Source: Dyadobacter sp. UC 10 (GTDB taxonomy: Bacteria > Bacteroidota > Bacteroidia > Cytophagales > Spirosomataceae). From it: 64,000 nt of DNA. The notes beneath the pieces were generated by a model, which did not search any database, was not told the origin of the DNA, and saw only the letters and a list, made by a program, of their open reading frames with translations. Shown piece by piece: positions 51,647 through 60,875 of the stretch; position 1 is the stretch's first letter, and every line of letters begins with the position of its first letter. The stretch spans positions 6,692,501 to 6,756,500 of the forward strand of contig NZ_VSRN01000001.1 of the NCBI RefSeq assembly GCF_008369915.1. Reading direction: 5' to 3'. The position numbers and the translations under genes are program-made.

Positions 51647-52804
51647 ATGCGAATTTTAAATATTTGTGCATATACCTGGGCAATCGGCGGACCGGCCCGC
51701 ATTATTTACGACCACACAACCGAGGTGCTCGCCCAGGGACACCAGGTCGACATCCTGAGCCCGATGACGCCCGGCGAAAAAATGTACCCGGCCCCCGAAG
51801 GTGCACGGCTGATCCCATGCGCCAGAACTACGCCGATAAGTGACATTTACAGGGAATTTTCCGTTGAAATGTATCAATATCTGCAAAAACATATCGATGA
51901 ATACGATGTGATACATATGCACGGAATCTGGCACTTCGGCAGCCTTGCGCCATTTTTGATCCCCGGCAAAGCGGTCAAAGTGATTACTATTCACGGCCTG
52001 CTGGATAAATGGGCAGTGGCGCACAGTAAATGGAAAAAGCAGATCGTCACCGCATTGTACCAGAAGCGATTGTTGGGAAAAGCAGATCTTATTCAAATTA
52101 ATAATACCGATGAGGAAGAAGACGTAATCCGCTATCTGGGTTACCGGCCGAAGAATATGGTCATCGTGCCAAATGGAATGAAGCTTTCTGACTACCAGAA
52201 TTTGCCGGCAAAAGGCATTTTCCGCTCTAAACACCAGATCGGCGACGCGCAGCAGCTAATTCTTTTTATGGGCCGGCTTAATATCAAGAAAGGGCTCGAC
52301 CTGCTGTTACCTGCATTTGAAAAAATTCACAAACAATTACCGGAAGCAATACTGATCCTGGCCGGACCCGACGACGGCTACCAGGCGGAAACAGAAGAAT
52401 TCATTCAGAAACATCAGCTTAGCGGTCGTGTTAAATTGGTCGGTATGCTGACAGATACGGATAAAAAAGAGGCATTTTCCGACGCCGACCTATTCGTTCT
52501 TCCGTCCTATTCCGAAGGATTTTCAATTGCCGTACTGGAAGCGATGAGCTGCAAAATCCCGACGGTTGTGTCCGACCGTGTCGGCTTTGGCGACTACATC
52601 CGAAAGTACGACGCTGCTTTCTTAACTCCCTTGAACAGTGATGGTGTAGCGGAAGGTATTCTTAAAATATTACAAGATAAAAGTTACGCCGGGGAAGTCG
52701 CAAATCGCGCCTACGATATGGTAACCGAAAATTTCGACATCAAAGTGGTTGCCAATCAATTATTGGAAGAATACAAGAAGATTAAAAAAACCAGCTATCT
52801 TTGA
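51647..52804 (+). CDS. Glycosyltransferase family 4 (second)
   Basis: A 385-residue GT-B enzyme with N-terminal AWAIGGPARIIYD-like acceptor loop (about 8-20), a central LILFMGRLNIKKGLDLL (about 205-221) and EX7E in SEGFSIAVLEAM (about 287-298). Probably another retaining transferase of the same repeat-unit pathway. It differs clearly from the first GT4, so it should use another donor or linkage. Confidence 0.9.
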   Translation: MRILNICAYTWAIGGPARIIYDHTTEVLAQGHQVDILSPMTPGEKMYPAPEGARLIPCARTTPISDIYREFSVEMYQYLQKHIDEYDVIHMHGIWHFGSLAPFLIPGKAVKVITIHGLLDKWAVAHSKWKKQIVTALYQKRLLGKADLIQINNTDEEEDVIRYLGYRPKNMVIVPNGMKLSDYQNLPAKGIFRSKHQIGDAQQLILFMGRLNIKKGLDLLLPAFEKIHKQLPEAILILAGPDDGYQAETEEFIQKHQLSGRVKLVGMLTDTDKKEAFSDADLFVLPSYSEGFSIAVLEAMSCKIPTVVSDRVGFGDYIRKYDAAFLTPLNSDGVAEGILKILQDKSYAGEVANRAYDMVTENFDIKVVANQLLEEYKKIKKTSYL

Positions 52805-52853
52805 GCATTTAAGTAACCGCTGAAAAGCTAGTCCGAAACGTTTGACCCTGGAT

Positions 52854-53780
52854 ATGATTGATTTATCCGTCATAATATTGACACACAATGAATCGAAGCA
52901 CATCGGACGCTGCATTAAAAGCCTTCAGCTGGTAACGAACAAGATTTTCATTGTCGATTCCTTTTCCACGGACGACACAGTTTCCATCGCTGAAAATCTC
53001 GGCGCAACGGTAATTCGGAATCCCTGGGTTTCCTATTCTTTCCAGTTCAATTTTGGTATTGCCAATAATCCGTTCCAAACCACCTGGCTGATGCGGATGG
53101 ATGCCGACGAATACATTACGCCCGAACTGGCCAATGAGCTGAAAGCGTCGCTGCCGCAAATTGGTGAGGGGGTATCAGGACTGTATGTGAAACGGCGCGT
53201 GATTTTTATGGATAAATGGATCCGACGGGGTGGCTACTACCCTATCTGGCTGTTGCGGATCTGGCGGCGGGGAATAGGTACCTGCGAAGAATTGTGGATG
53301 GACGAGCACATCAAGCTCAGCAGCGGGACGGTTCAGAATCTCAAATACGATATCGTCGACCATAACCTGAACAACCTCACCTGGTGGACCCAAAAGCATA
53401 ACAATTATGCAATCAGAGAAGTAATTGATTTATTGAACATTAAATATAATTTTGATAGCAAACCGACCGTAGAGCCGAAGTTCTGGGGAACGCAGGAACA
53501 GCGGACGCGCTATCTCAAAGTGCAGTATTCGAAAATGCCGCTTTTTACCCGGCCATTTATTTATTTCAGCTACCGGTATTTTTTAAAACTCGGTTTTCTG
53601 GATGGTTTGAAAGGTATTATATGGCATTTTTTACAAGGTTTCTGGTACCGCTTCCTCGTCGACGCCAAGATATACGAAGTGTATTACCGGGCCGGCAGGG
53701 ACAAAGAGCAGATCATTACACATTTCAGAACGGAATATGGAAAAGACCTTAAAAACCCAAACCGATCTGTCAAAGTATGA
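52854..53780 (+). CDS. Glycosyltransferase family 2 (WaaE/KdtX-like)
   Basis: A 308-residue GT-A enzyme. The N-terminus reads DLSVIILTHNESKHI (about 3-17), nucleotide contact DSFSTDDT (about 37-44) and the metal motif DADE in MRMDADEYI (about 81-87). The C-terminal part has a hydrophobic, aromatic-rich segment (PFIYFSYRYFLKLGF). It resembles WaaE/KdtX-type glucosyltransferases. ATG at 52854 was chosen instead of a TTG at 52842. The last 44 bases overlap the acetyltransferase gene. Confidence 0.9.
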   Translation: MIDLSVIILTHNESKHIGRCIKSLQLVTNKIFIVDSFSTDDTVSIAENLGATVIRNPWVSYSFQFNFGIANNPFQTTWLMRMDADEYITPELANELKASLPQIGEGVSGLYVKRRVIFMDKWIRRGGYYPIWLLRIWRRGIGTCEELWMDEHIKLSSGTVQNLKYDIVDHNLNNLTWWTQKHNNYAIREVIDLLNIKYNFDSKPTVEPKFWGTQEQRTRYLKVQYSKMPLFTRPFIYFSYRYFLKLGFLDGLKGIIWHFLQGFWYRFLVDAKIYEVYYRAGRDKEQIITHFRTEYGKDLKNPNRSVKV

Positions 53781-54303
53781 CAACAGCTGGTACAAGCCAG
53801 GCAGCTTCGCGAAACAACTTTTATGGTATTTCACCGGCCGCCTGTTCTTGAATACACACATTCCTTACCCTTCGGGATTCAAGGTATGGCTGTTGAAAAT
53901 GTTCGGTGCCAGGATTGGAAAAGGGGTCGTGATCAAGCCGAAAGTGAACATTAAATATCCCTGGTTCCTTGAAATCGGCGATTATACCTGGATCGGAGAA
54001 AATGTGTGGATCGACAACCTCACTTTGGTGACTATTGAATCAAACGTCTGCCTGTCGCAAGGCTGCTTGCTTTTGACCGGCAACCATAATTATTCAAGGA
54101 GCGGATTTGACCTTGTTGTGAGGCCGATTACGATCGAAAAAGGTGCATGGATCGGTGCGAAAGCGACGGTATGCCCAGGCGTAAAAGTTGGTTCGCACGC
54201 GGTTCTGACTGTTAACTCAGTCGCAACCAACAATATGGAAGCCGATGGAATTTACCAGGGAAATCCTGCCAAATACGTTAAAACAAGAATTATAACCCAT
54301 TGA
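53737..54303 (+). CDS. WcaF-like hexapeptide acetyltransferase
   Basis: A 188-residue left-handed beta-helix protein of the colanic acid acetyltransferase type. Isoleucine-patch hexapeptide repeats run from about 65 to 170 (IGKGVVIKPKV, IGDYTWIGENVWI, IGAKATVCPGVKVGSHAV). The catalytic His is expected in LLTGNHNYS (about 112-120). It transfers acetyl from acetyl-CoA to a sugar in the repeat unit. It overlaps the preceding GT2 gene by 44 bp and its TGA overlaps the TTG start of the next. Confidence 0.9.
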   Translation: MEKTLKTQTDLSKYDNSWYKPGSFAKQLLWYFTGRLFLNTHIPYPSGFKVWLLKMFGARIGKGVVIKPKVNIKYPWFLEIGDYTWIGENVWIDNLTLVTIESNVCLSQGCLLLTGNHNYSRSGFDLVVRPITIEKGAWIGAKATVCPGVKVGSHAVLTVNSVATNNMEADGIYQGNPAKYVKTRIITH

Positions 54304-55049
54304 AAGTAAGTATACTGACCGTCGTTTTCAACGGTGCGGCCACCATCAGGAAATGCATAGAATCAATTGTAAATCAGGATTATCCTGATATTGAATACAT
54401 TGTTGTGGACGGAGGATCCAGGGACGGGACACAGGATATTGTCAAATCTTTCGAAGGAAAAGTCAGTAAATTCGTCAGCGAAAAAGACGCCGGAATTTAT
54501 GACGCAATGAACAAAGGCATACAATTGGCATCGGGTGATATCATCGGGATTCTGAATGCCGATGATTTTTACGCGTATTCAACAGTGGTTTCGGAGGTGG
54601 TAAAATTGATGCGGTCAGGCAACTACGATGCGTGTTATGGTGATCTTGAATATGTTGACTTCACCAACGGCTCGGTTGTTAAAAGGAAATGGAAGTCTGG
54701 CCTGTACCGCAAAGGCTCATTTTTAAATGGCTGGATGCCGCCTCACCCGACGTTTTTTGTGCGCCGGGAGCTTTACGAAAGGCTTGGCAAATTCCGCCTG
54801 GACCTGGGGAGCGCGGCCGACTACGAGCTAATGCTGAGATTTGTACACAAAGCAGAAATTAATATCGGTTACCTGCCGAAGGTACTTGTAAAAATGAGAA
54901 GCGGCGGGATCAGTAACAGTTCATTCAGGAACAGGATCCTTGCGAACAGAAACGACCTTAAAGCGTGGAAAACAAATGACTTAACTCCCCGGTTTTATAC
55001 ATTATGGCTTAAACCGGTGAGAAAGATTTTTCAGTTTATCAAGTTTTAA
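54300..55049 (+). CDS. Glycosyltransferase family 2, TTG start
   Basis: A 249-residue GT-A enzyme with MKVSILTVVFNGAATI at the N-terminus, DGGSRDGTQDIV (about 39-50) and NADDFY (about 81-86). The only suitable start is TTG at 54300, which overlaps the preceding TGA by three bases; no in-frame ATG follows until well inside the fold. A rare start with tight overlap suggests coupling to the acetyltransferase. Confidence 0.87.
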   Translation: MKVSILTVVFNGAATIRKCIESIVNQDYPDIEYIVVDGGSRDGTQDIVKSFEGKVSKFVSEKDAGIYDAMNKGIQLASGDIIGILNADDFYAYSTVVSEVVKLMRSGNYDACYGDLEYVDFTNGSVVKRKWKSGLYRKGSFLNGWMPPHPTFFVRRELYERLGKFRLDLGSAADYELMLRFVHKAEINIGYLPKVLVKMRSGGISNSSFRNRILANRNDLKAWKTNDLTPRFYTLWLKPVRKIFQFIKF

Positions 55050-55076
55050 AGTAGATCACATTCACCACAGAATAAA

Positions 55077-55084
55077 TATATTTG
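55077..55084 (+). promoter_or_regulatory. Candidate -7 box upstream of the WecA-like gene
   Basis: An exact TAnnTTTG match (TATATTTG), about 95 bases before the ATG. No clear TTTG lies at the -33 position. It would allow the initiating transferase to be made separately from the preceding operon. Confidence 0.35.
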
Positions 55085-55178
55085 TAATTGTGTTATTTGG
55101 ATATTTCCTATATTCACGAAATTTACGTCATTTGACTAGGAATTTCCTCTTTACACTTCATAAAATATTGCAGACACT

Positions 55179-56387
55179 ATGGAATTAAAGTTACCTCTTC
55201 AGATATTAAGTGAAGGAAACTTCAGCAACATCATCCACCACGATGTGTATCAATGCCTCCTTTCCTTTCTGATAGCCTGTTTTCTCTCGATCATCTCCAT
55301 TCCTATTATCATAAACCTGTCGAACCTGCTGCATTTGACGGCTAAACCGGGTTTCCGCAGCTCACACGAAACAGAAACGCCGACGCTCGGAGGTATTGCC
55401 ATTTTCGCAGCAACCCTGATCGCCTACTTTCTATGGCCGCACTCTGAGAATATTCTCGATTCAAACCTGATCAGTCTCGCCATGACCGGCGTGATCATTT
55501 TGTTCTTTCTCGGGATCAAGGATGATATACTGGCGGTGGACCCTACCAAAAAGCTGATCATCCAGATTTTTGCCTCGCTGATCCTCGTTGCGATGGGCAA
55601 CTTTAAGGTTGACAACTTTTACGGGATTTTCGGAATTCACGCCGTGGCGGATATTATCAGCATTCCGCTGACTGTGTTCATATTTATCGCGATCATTAAT
55701 GCGATTAATCTGATCGACGGAATAGACGGACTCGCTGGCGGCATCAGCCTGATCGCGGGGCTGGGCTTTGGGATATGGTTTATTCTGAATGACCACTTTT
55801 CATTTGGCTGCCTTGCATTTGCAATGTCAGGCTCTCTACTGGGTTTTTTAAGGTTTAATTTTTCCAAAACCAGCAAAATCTTCATGGGAGACACAGGATC
55901 GCTGATCGTCGGATATCTTTTGTCGATATTTTCGGTTGAATTCTTGTCCCTCAACGTCGGCTACCTGCACGATCCAAACGCTTACTTCAATGCGCCGATT
56001 ATCGTGATGGTGCTGCTGATCGTCCCTATTTTTGACACATTGCGCGTATTCATCGTCCGCATATTCAAAGGCGGCTCCCCCTTCGTGGCCGACCGCAATC
56101 ACATGCACCATATTCTGCTGGATAACGGTCTTAACCACTTCTGGGCATCGTTCTCCCTGTGGATGGTGACAATTATCAACACTGCACTGTTCTTTACCTT
56201 TCACGGAGACATCACCAATACCGCTTCCCTTTACATTTATATAGCGATGTTCGGAGCGTACATGCTTTTTGCACATATTCTCAAGAAAAGGATCGTTACA
56301 GTAAGAGCGAAGAAAAAATTGGTAAATAGTCCTTCTTTCAACGAAAACGACCTGCCTTCTTCAAGCAATACCGTCAGGGACGCCTGA
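55179..56387 (+). CDS. WecA/TagO/MraY-family polyprenyl-phosphate sugar-1-phosphate transferase
   Basis: A 402-residue integral membrane protein with about 11 hydrophobic segments. Family motifs are present: GFRSSHETETPTLGG (about 61-75), DDILAVDPTKKL (about 112-123), NAINLIDGIDGLAGG (about 173-187), FMGDTGSLIVGY (about 235-246) and the HMHHILLDNGLNH loop (about 309-321). It attaches a HexNAc-1-phosphate or related sugar to undecaprenyl phosphate, the first step of lipid-linked glycan assembly. It is separated from the preceding GT2 by 129 bp. No polymerase or flippase is seen in the window. Confidence 0.93.
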   Translation: MELKLPLQILSEGNFSNIIHHDVYQCLLSFLIACFLSIISIPIIINLSNLLHLTAKPGFRSSHETETPTLGGIAIFAATLIAYFLWPHSENILDSNLISLAMTGVIILFFLGIKDDILAVDPTKKLIIQIFASLILVAMGNFKVDNFYGIFGIHAVADIISIPLTVFIFIAIINAINLIDGIDGLAGGISLIAGLGFGIWFILNDHFSFGCLAFAMSGSLLGFLRFNFSKTSKIFMGDTGSLIVGYLLSIFSVEFLSLNVGYLHDPNAYFNAPIIVMVLLIVPIFDTLRVFIVRIFKGGSPFVADRNHMHHILLDNGLNHFWASFSLWMVTIINTALFFTFHGDITNTASLYIYIAMFGAYMLFAHILKKRIVTVRAKKKLVNSPSFNENDLPSSSNTVRDA

Positions 56388-56438
56388 TTGAAAAGCTGAT
56401 CATTTTACGGTGAATAGCCATGTAAATTTCATTGGCAT

Positions 56439-56468
56439 GAACCTAATGTTTGTACCTTAGCACGAAAA
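56439..56468 (+). promoter_or_regulatory. Possible promoter of maeB
   Basis: A TTG upstream and TACCTTAG, a 7-of-8 TAnnTTTG-like box about 20-25 bases before the ATG, are separated by about 18 bases. The match is imperfect. Confidence 0.3.
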
Positions 56469-56483
56469 TATTGCTATACAGGT

Positions 56484-58754
56484 ATGAAAAAAAAGATCAG
56501 AAAAGAAGACGCGCTATATTACCACTCGAAAGGCAGACCGGGCAAAATCCAGGTCATTCCAACCAAAGAAACCAGCACGCAGCGGGACCTTTCACTGGCC
56601 TACTCTCCCGGAGTAGCGGAGCCATGTCTCGAAATCGCCGAAAATGTTGAAAATGCATATCTGTATACTGCAAAAGGCAATCTGGTTGCCGTAATCAGTA
56701 ACGGAACAGCTGTTTTAGGCCTGGGTGATATCGGCCCCGAAGCTTCCAAGCCTGTCATGGAAGGAAAGGGTCTTCTGTTTAAGATCTATGCAGATATCGA
56801 TGTTTTTGATATTGAGTTGAATACCAAGGATGTCGACGAATTTGTCCGCACGGTTAAAATCCTGGAACCAACCTTTGGGGGCGTCAACCTCGAAGATATT
56901 AAGGCGCCTGAGTGTTTTGAAATAGAGACCCGCCTTAAAAAAGAACTGAATATTCCGGTCATGCACGATGACCAGCACGGAACTGCGATTATCAGTGCAG
57001 CCGCAATGCTGAATGCACTTAAACTCGTTCACAAAAATATTGGAGAGATCAGGGTAGTCGTTTCGGGAGCCGGCGCTTCCGCGGTTTCCTGCACCAAACT
57101 CTACATATCCCTCGGCGTTGATCCTAAGAACGTGGCGATGTTCGATACAAAAGGACATATTCACAACGGTCGCACCGATCTGAGTGAAATGAAAAAGCAA
57201 TTCGCGACCGACCTTGCTTTTGATTCCCTGGAAGCTGCAATGGTAGGCGCCGACATTTTCCTTGGCCTTTCTACCGCTGATATCGTTTCGAAAGACATGG
57301 TCAAATCGATGGCGAAAGATCCGATCGTGCTCGCTATGGCCAACCCCAACCCGGAAATACCTTATCCCGACGCAGTAGAAGCCAGGGAGGATGTGATTAT
57401 GGCAACCGGACGTTCAGATTATCCTAATCAGGTAAACAATGTGCTCGGTTTCCCCTACATTTTCCGTGGCGCGCTGGATGTTCGGGCCACAGAAATCAAT
57501 GAAGAGATGAAGCTTGCTGCGGTACACGCGCTTGCTGATCTGGCGACCAAGCCGGTACCCGATATTGTGAACCTTGCTTATAATGAGACCAATATTGTTT
57601 TCGGCAAAAATTACATTATTCCAAAACCGGTAGATCCGCGCCTGCTTACAACAGTGGCCCCTGCAGTTGCGAAAGCGGCAATGGAGACAGGTGTCGCGCG
57701 CAGGGATATTACGGACTGGGATGCGTACGAGCAGGAACTTTCAAGCCGCCTGGGCCGTAACGAGCAGATTTCGAGGGTAATCCTTAACAAAGCTAAACTT
57801 GCTCCGAAAAGAGTGGTTTTCGCAGATGCCGAAAACATTCAGGTATTGCGTGCAGCCCAACAGGTGAGAGATGAAGGCATTGCGATTCCGATCCTTTTGG
57901 GTAGCAAAGAAACAATTCAGCACCTGATCAAAGAAAGTAAGCTCGATCTGGGAGATGTATCTATCGTGGATCCGCGTGCAGAGGAAAACGAGCATATGAT
58001 CGATACTTATGCCTCTAAACTATACGATAAGCGTAAAAGAAAGGGGCTTACACCGATCGAAGCGAGAAGGACGATTTACTTCAAGAGCTACTTTGGCTCG
58101 ATGATGGTGGAAAATGGTGAGGCGGATGCATTTATATCGGGTTTGACCCGCACTTATCCTGATACGATCCGCCCGGCATTGCACGTGATCGGAAAGCAGG
58201 AAGGTGTCAATAAAGTAGCAGGTATGTACATTCTGCTCACCCCGCGCGGCCCGCTGTTCTTCTCTGATACTACTGTAAATCTTGACCCGACAGTAGACGA
58301 GATTGTCGAAATCACCGAACTGACCGCAAAAGCAGTAGAACGGTTCAATATCTCTCCGAGAATTGCGCTGGTTACGTATGCCAACTACGGCAGTGCAGCC
58401 GGCCATGATGCTGAAAAGATGCGGGAAGCTACTGCAATCCTGAAAAAGAGAAATCCGACCATGGTGGTAGAAGGAGAAATGCAGGCCCATCTTGCATTCA
58501 ATACCACACTGCTGAAAGAAAACCACCCGTTCAGCGACTTAGTTGACGGCGGTGCCAATACATTGATATTCCCCAACCTTTCGGCGAGCAACATCGCTTA
58601 CAACCTGCTCAAGGAAGCAGCCGAGCTGGAAACAATCGGGCCGATCCTCCTGGGATTGAAAAAGCCAGTGCACGTATTACAGCTTGGAAGCTCAGTCCGC
58701 GAGATCGTGAACATGGTCGCTATTGCGGTCGTGGAGGCGCAGATGAAGGGGTAG
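56484..58754 (+). CDS. maeB: NADP-dependent malic enzyme with C-terminal phosphotransacetylase-like domain (MaeB-type)
   Basis: A 756-residue fused protein. The malic enzyme part (about 1-420) has SLAYSPGVAEPC (Y40 region), DDQHGTA (about 161-167) and the nucleotide motif VVSGAGASAVSCT (about 192-204). The C-terminal part (about 430-756) resembles phosphate acetyltransferase, with VVEGEMQAHLAFN and FPNLSASNIAYNL. It decarboxylates malate to pyruvate; in related MaeB enzymes the PTA-like part is catalytically inactive and gives allosteric control by acetyl-CoA. Length is typical. It stands alone, with a long inverted repeat after its stop. Confidence 0.95.
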   Translation: MKKKIRKEDALYYHSKGRPGKIQVIPTKETSTQRDLSLAYSPGVAEPCLEIAENVENAYLYTAKGNLVAVISNGTAVLGLGDIGPEASKPVMEGKGLLFKIYADIDVFDIELNTKDVDEFVRTVKILEPTFGGVNLEDIKAPECFEIETRLKKELNIPVMHDDQHGTAIISAAAMLNALKLVHKNIGEIRVVVSGAGASAVSCTKLYISLGVDPKNVAMFDTKGHIHNGRTDLSEMKKQFATDLAFDSLEAAMVGADIFLGLSTADIVSKDMVKSMAKDPIVLAMANPNPEIPYPDAVEAREDVIMATGRSDYPNQVNNVLGFPYIFRGALDVRATEINEEMKLAAVHALADLATKPVPDIVNLAYNETNIVFGKNYIIPKPVDPRLLTTVAPAVAKAAMETGVARRDITDWDAYEQELSSRLGRNEQISRVILNKAKLAPKRVVFADAENIQVLRAAQQVRDEGIAIPILLGSKETIQHLIKESKLDLGDVSIVDPRAEENEHMIDTYASKLYDKRKRKGLTPIEARRTIYFKSYFGSMMVENGEADAFISGLTRTYPDTIRPALHVIGKQEGVNKVAGMYILLTPRGPLFFSDTTVNLDPTVDEIVEITELTAKAVERFNISPRIALVTYANYGSAAGHDAEKMREATAILKKRNPTMVVEGEMQAHLAFNTTLLKENHPFSDLVDGGANTLIFPNLSASNIAYNLLKEAAELETIGPILLGLKKPVHVLQLGSSVREIVNMVAIAVVEAQMKG

Positions 58755-58887
58755 TAAAGGGAGGATGGAGGAAGGGAGAATGGAGGAAGGGAGTAAGGAG
58801 GAAAGGAAAAAAGGGAAGAATGCAGGAAACTATCTGCTCTCTTCCCTTTTTCCGTTTCTCCTTACTCCATCCTCCCTTACTCCCCTA
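58751..58887. terminator. Long imperfect inverted repeat between converging genes
   Basis: A purine-rich left arm (58751-58820) and its pyrimidine-rich complement (58839-58887) surround a loop of about 18 bases. The arms can pair over about 45 positions, with one 23-base loop-out: the left arm contains a GGAGGAAGGGAG-type unit twice. It may be a shared transcription stop. It also covers the last codon of the GH2 gene. Confidence 0.65.
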
Positions 58888-60741
58888 TTTCATCTTCACA
58901 AACTCCGCATTGTAAAGCGGCTTGTGGATTTGCATTAGTTTTGCTTCGGAGAATTTAATGATTTTACGGTCGTAGGTCATTAAACCGTTTGTTTCTACTT
59001 CTACGTCGGTGGTTTGGGTGTAAACCGCCGCGGATAAGCCTTTTCTGATCAATGGCTCGAATTTTCCGATCAAACTTTCATAACGTTTGTAAAGCTCTTC
59101 CTGCGTTTTAAAGCTCTGGTAGCCCCAATTATCTTTTTGCTGCCAGGTATGCTGCTCAACGGGTAGTCCCAAACCACCAAATTCACCCAGCACGATAATC
59201 TGCTTCGCCCCGAATAGATCTGGTCTGGGCATCACAGGCTCAGGATAGTTGTGCATATCGATAATGTGGCCTACCGGGTGAAAATTTCCCCCACTGGCGC
59301 TGTTTACTAACCTGCTAGGATCATATTTCATAGTCCATTCCGTGATTTCCTCGGTTTTGAACTGCCCCCAGGCTTCGTTAAACGGAACCCAAACCACGAT
59401 AGACGGAAAAAAACGGTTTGCATCCATGATCGCCTTCCATTCCGTTTTAAATATATTCTCAGACTCAGGCGTGCGGTCGCGACTGGTTTCGTTACCGGTT
59501 ATACCCGGGCGTTGTTCCCATTTATTGCCCATATCGCCACTAGGCATATCCTGCCACACCAGCATGCCCAGCTCGTCGCAGTAGCGGTACCATCTTGCCG
59601 GCTCCACCTTCACATGCTTCCTGATCATGTTGAAACCCATTTCTTTGGTTTTGACTATGTCAAATTTCAAAGCCTCGTCAGTGGGAGCCGTGTAAAGTCC
59701 GTCCGGCCACCAGCCCTGGTCAAGCGGACCGTACTGGAACAGGAATTCATTGTTCAATGTCATCCGTTGAATTCCGTTCTTGTCAGCCTGCACTCCTATT
59801 TTACGCATGGCAAAATAGCTTTTAGCTTCGTCAATTACCTTTCCATTTCTGGTGATCGTTACTGTAAGATCGTACAAAAACGGGCTGTCGGGAGACCATA
59901 ATTTGGGATTGGAAATAGTTAGGGCGACGGTAGCATTCGGTGCTGCCTCCTGTTCTGCTACTTTGCTGGTACCGTCGAAAGCGACAATTTTGACTTTGTC
60001 CCCTTCTTTTGCATTTTTGATTTCGGACGCAATATTGACAACCTGCTTATCGATATCAGGTACTGGTAAGATACTGACAATGTAACTTGTCGGAACCGTT
60101 TCCAGCCAGACTGTCTGCCAGATTCCGGTGACAGGGGTGTACCAAATTCCGTGCGGGTTTTTAATCTGCTTACCTCTCGGCTGCGGCCCGTCGCTGCTTG
60201 GGTCCCAGACTTTTACGCTGATCTCCTGCTGCTTCTTTTTAATCAGTAAGTCGGTGATATCGAAACTAAACGGATCATAACCTCCCTGGTGCGAACCCGC
60301 AGGTTTTCCATTCACAAATACCTCACATTTCCAGTCGACGGCTCCAAAATGAAGCAACACGCGCTGGTCTTTTAGCTTCGGAGCAAAATCAATCGTGCGA
60401 TTGTACCACAATACGCTATCCTTGCCGACTGTTCTGCCGACACCCGATAATGCAGATTCGACTGCGAAAGGCACCAGGATTCTCCCGTCGAAAGTAGCAG
60501 GTTTCGTTTCCGCAGCAGATTGCGGAACGATCGAATAATTCCACAGTCCATTAATATTCTGCCAGTTTTTACGCACCAATTGTGGCCTGGGATATTCTGG
60601 ATGCGGATTCGCCGCTGAAACTTTTTCTGCCCACGGGGATACTATCTTGCCTTCCTTGTATTTCCACTCACCACTTTCCTGCGCATACAGAAGCTGGACG
60701 GAGGCGAAAAGGGCGGTCAGGTAAATGAGTACTTTTTTCAT
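58885..60741 (-). CDS. Secreted glycoside hydrolase family 2
   Basis: A 618-residue enzyme with a signal peptide (to about YAQ, residue 21). A jelly-roll sugar-binding domain (about 45-215) is followed by the immunoglobulin-like domain (about 216-315) and the catalytic barrel (about 316-600). The acid/base is E456 in WVPFNEAWG and the nucleophile E520 in IVLGEFGGLG. It probably cleaves a beta-galactoside, beta-glucuronide or beta-mannoside; the precise sugar is not evident. It is shorter than LacZ and lacks its C-terminal domain. Confidence 0.92.
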   Translation of the reverse strand: MKKVLIYLTALFASVQLLYAQESGEWKYKEGKIVSPWAEKVSAANPHPEYPRPQLVRKNWQNINGLWNYSIVPQSAAETKPATFDGRILVPFAVESALSGVGRTVGKDSVLWYNRTIDFAPKLKDQRVLLHFGAVDWKCEVFVNGKPAGSHQGGYDPFSFDITDLLIKKKQQEISVKVWDPSSDGPQPRGKQIKNPHGIWYTPVTGIWQTVWLETVPTSYIVSILPVPDIDKQVVNIASEIKNAKEGDKVKIVAFDGTSKVAEQEAAPNATVALTISNPKLWSPDSPFLYDLTVTITRNGKVIDEAKSYFAMRKIGVQADKNGIQRMTLNNEFLFQYGPLDQGWWPDGLYTAPTDEALKFDIVKTKEMGFNMIRKHVKVEPARWYRYCDELGMLVWQDMPSGDMGNKWEQRPGITGNETSRDRTPESENIFKTEWKAIMDANRFFPSIVVWVPFNEAWGQFKTEEITEWTMKYDPSRLVNSASGGNFHPVGHIIDMHNYPEPVMPRPDLFGAKQIIVLGEFGGLGLPVEQHTWQQKDNWGYQSFKTQEELYKRYESLIGKFEPLIRKGLSAAVYTQTTDVEVETNGLMTYDRKIIKFSEAKLMQIHKPLYNAEFVKMK

Positions 60742-60793
60742 TCTGAGTTTTTGTTACTGAAATAATTTAATCCTTATCATCTTAAAAGACCGC

Positions 60794-60823
60794 CAAAAAT
60801 ATGCTTTACTGTGAAATTCGAAA
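60794..60823 (-). promoter_or_regulatory. Promoter candidate of the GH2 gene
   Basis: On the minus strand, TTTC (-33 position, three of four) is followed after 18 bases by an exact -7 box TATTTTTG. The box ends about 53 bases upstream of the start at 60741. Confidence 0.5.
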
Positions 60824-60875
60824 GCATTAAATATTGGTTATATTAGGTTTTACAACTCGCTCAAATTACTAATCG

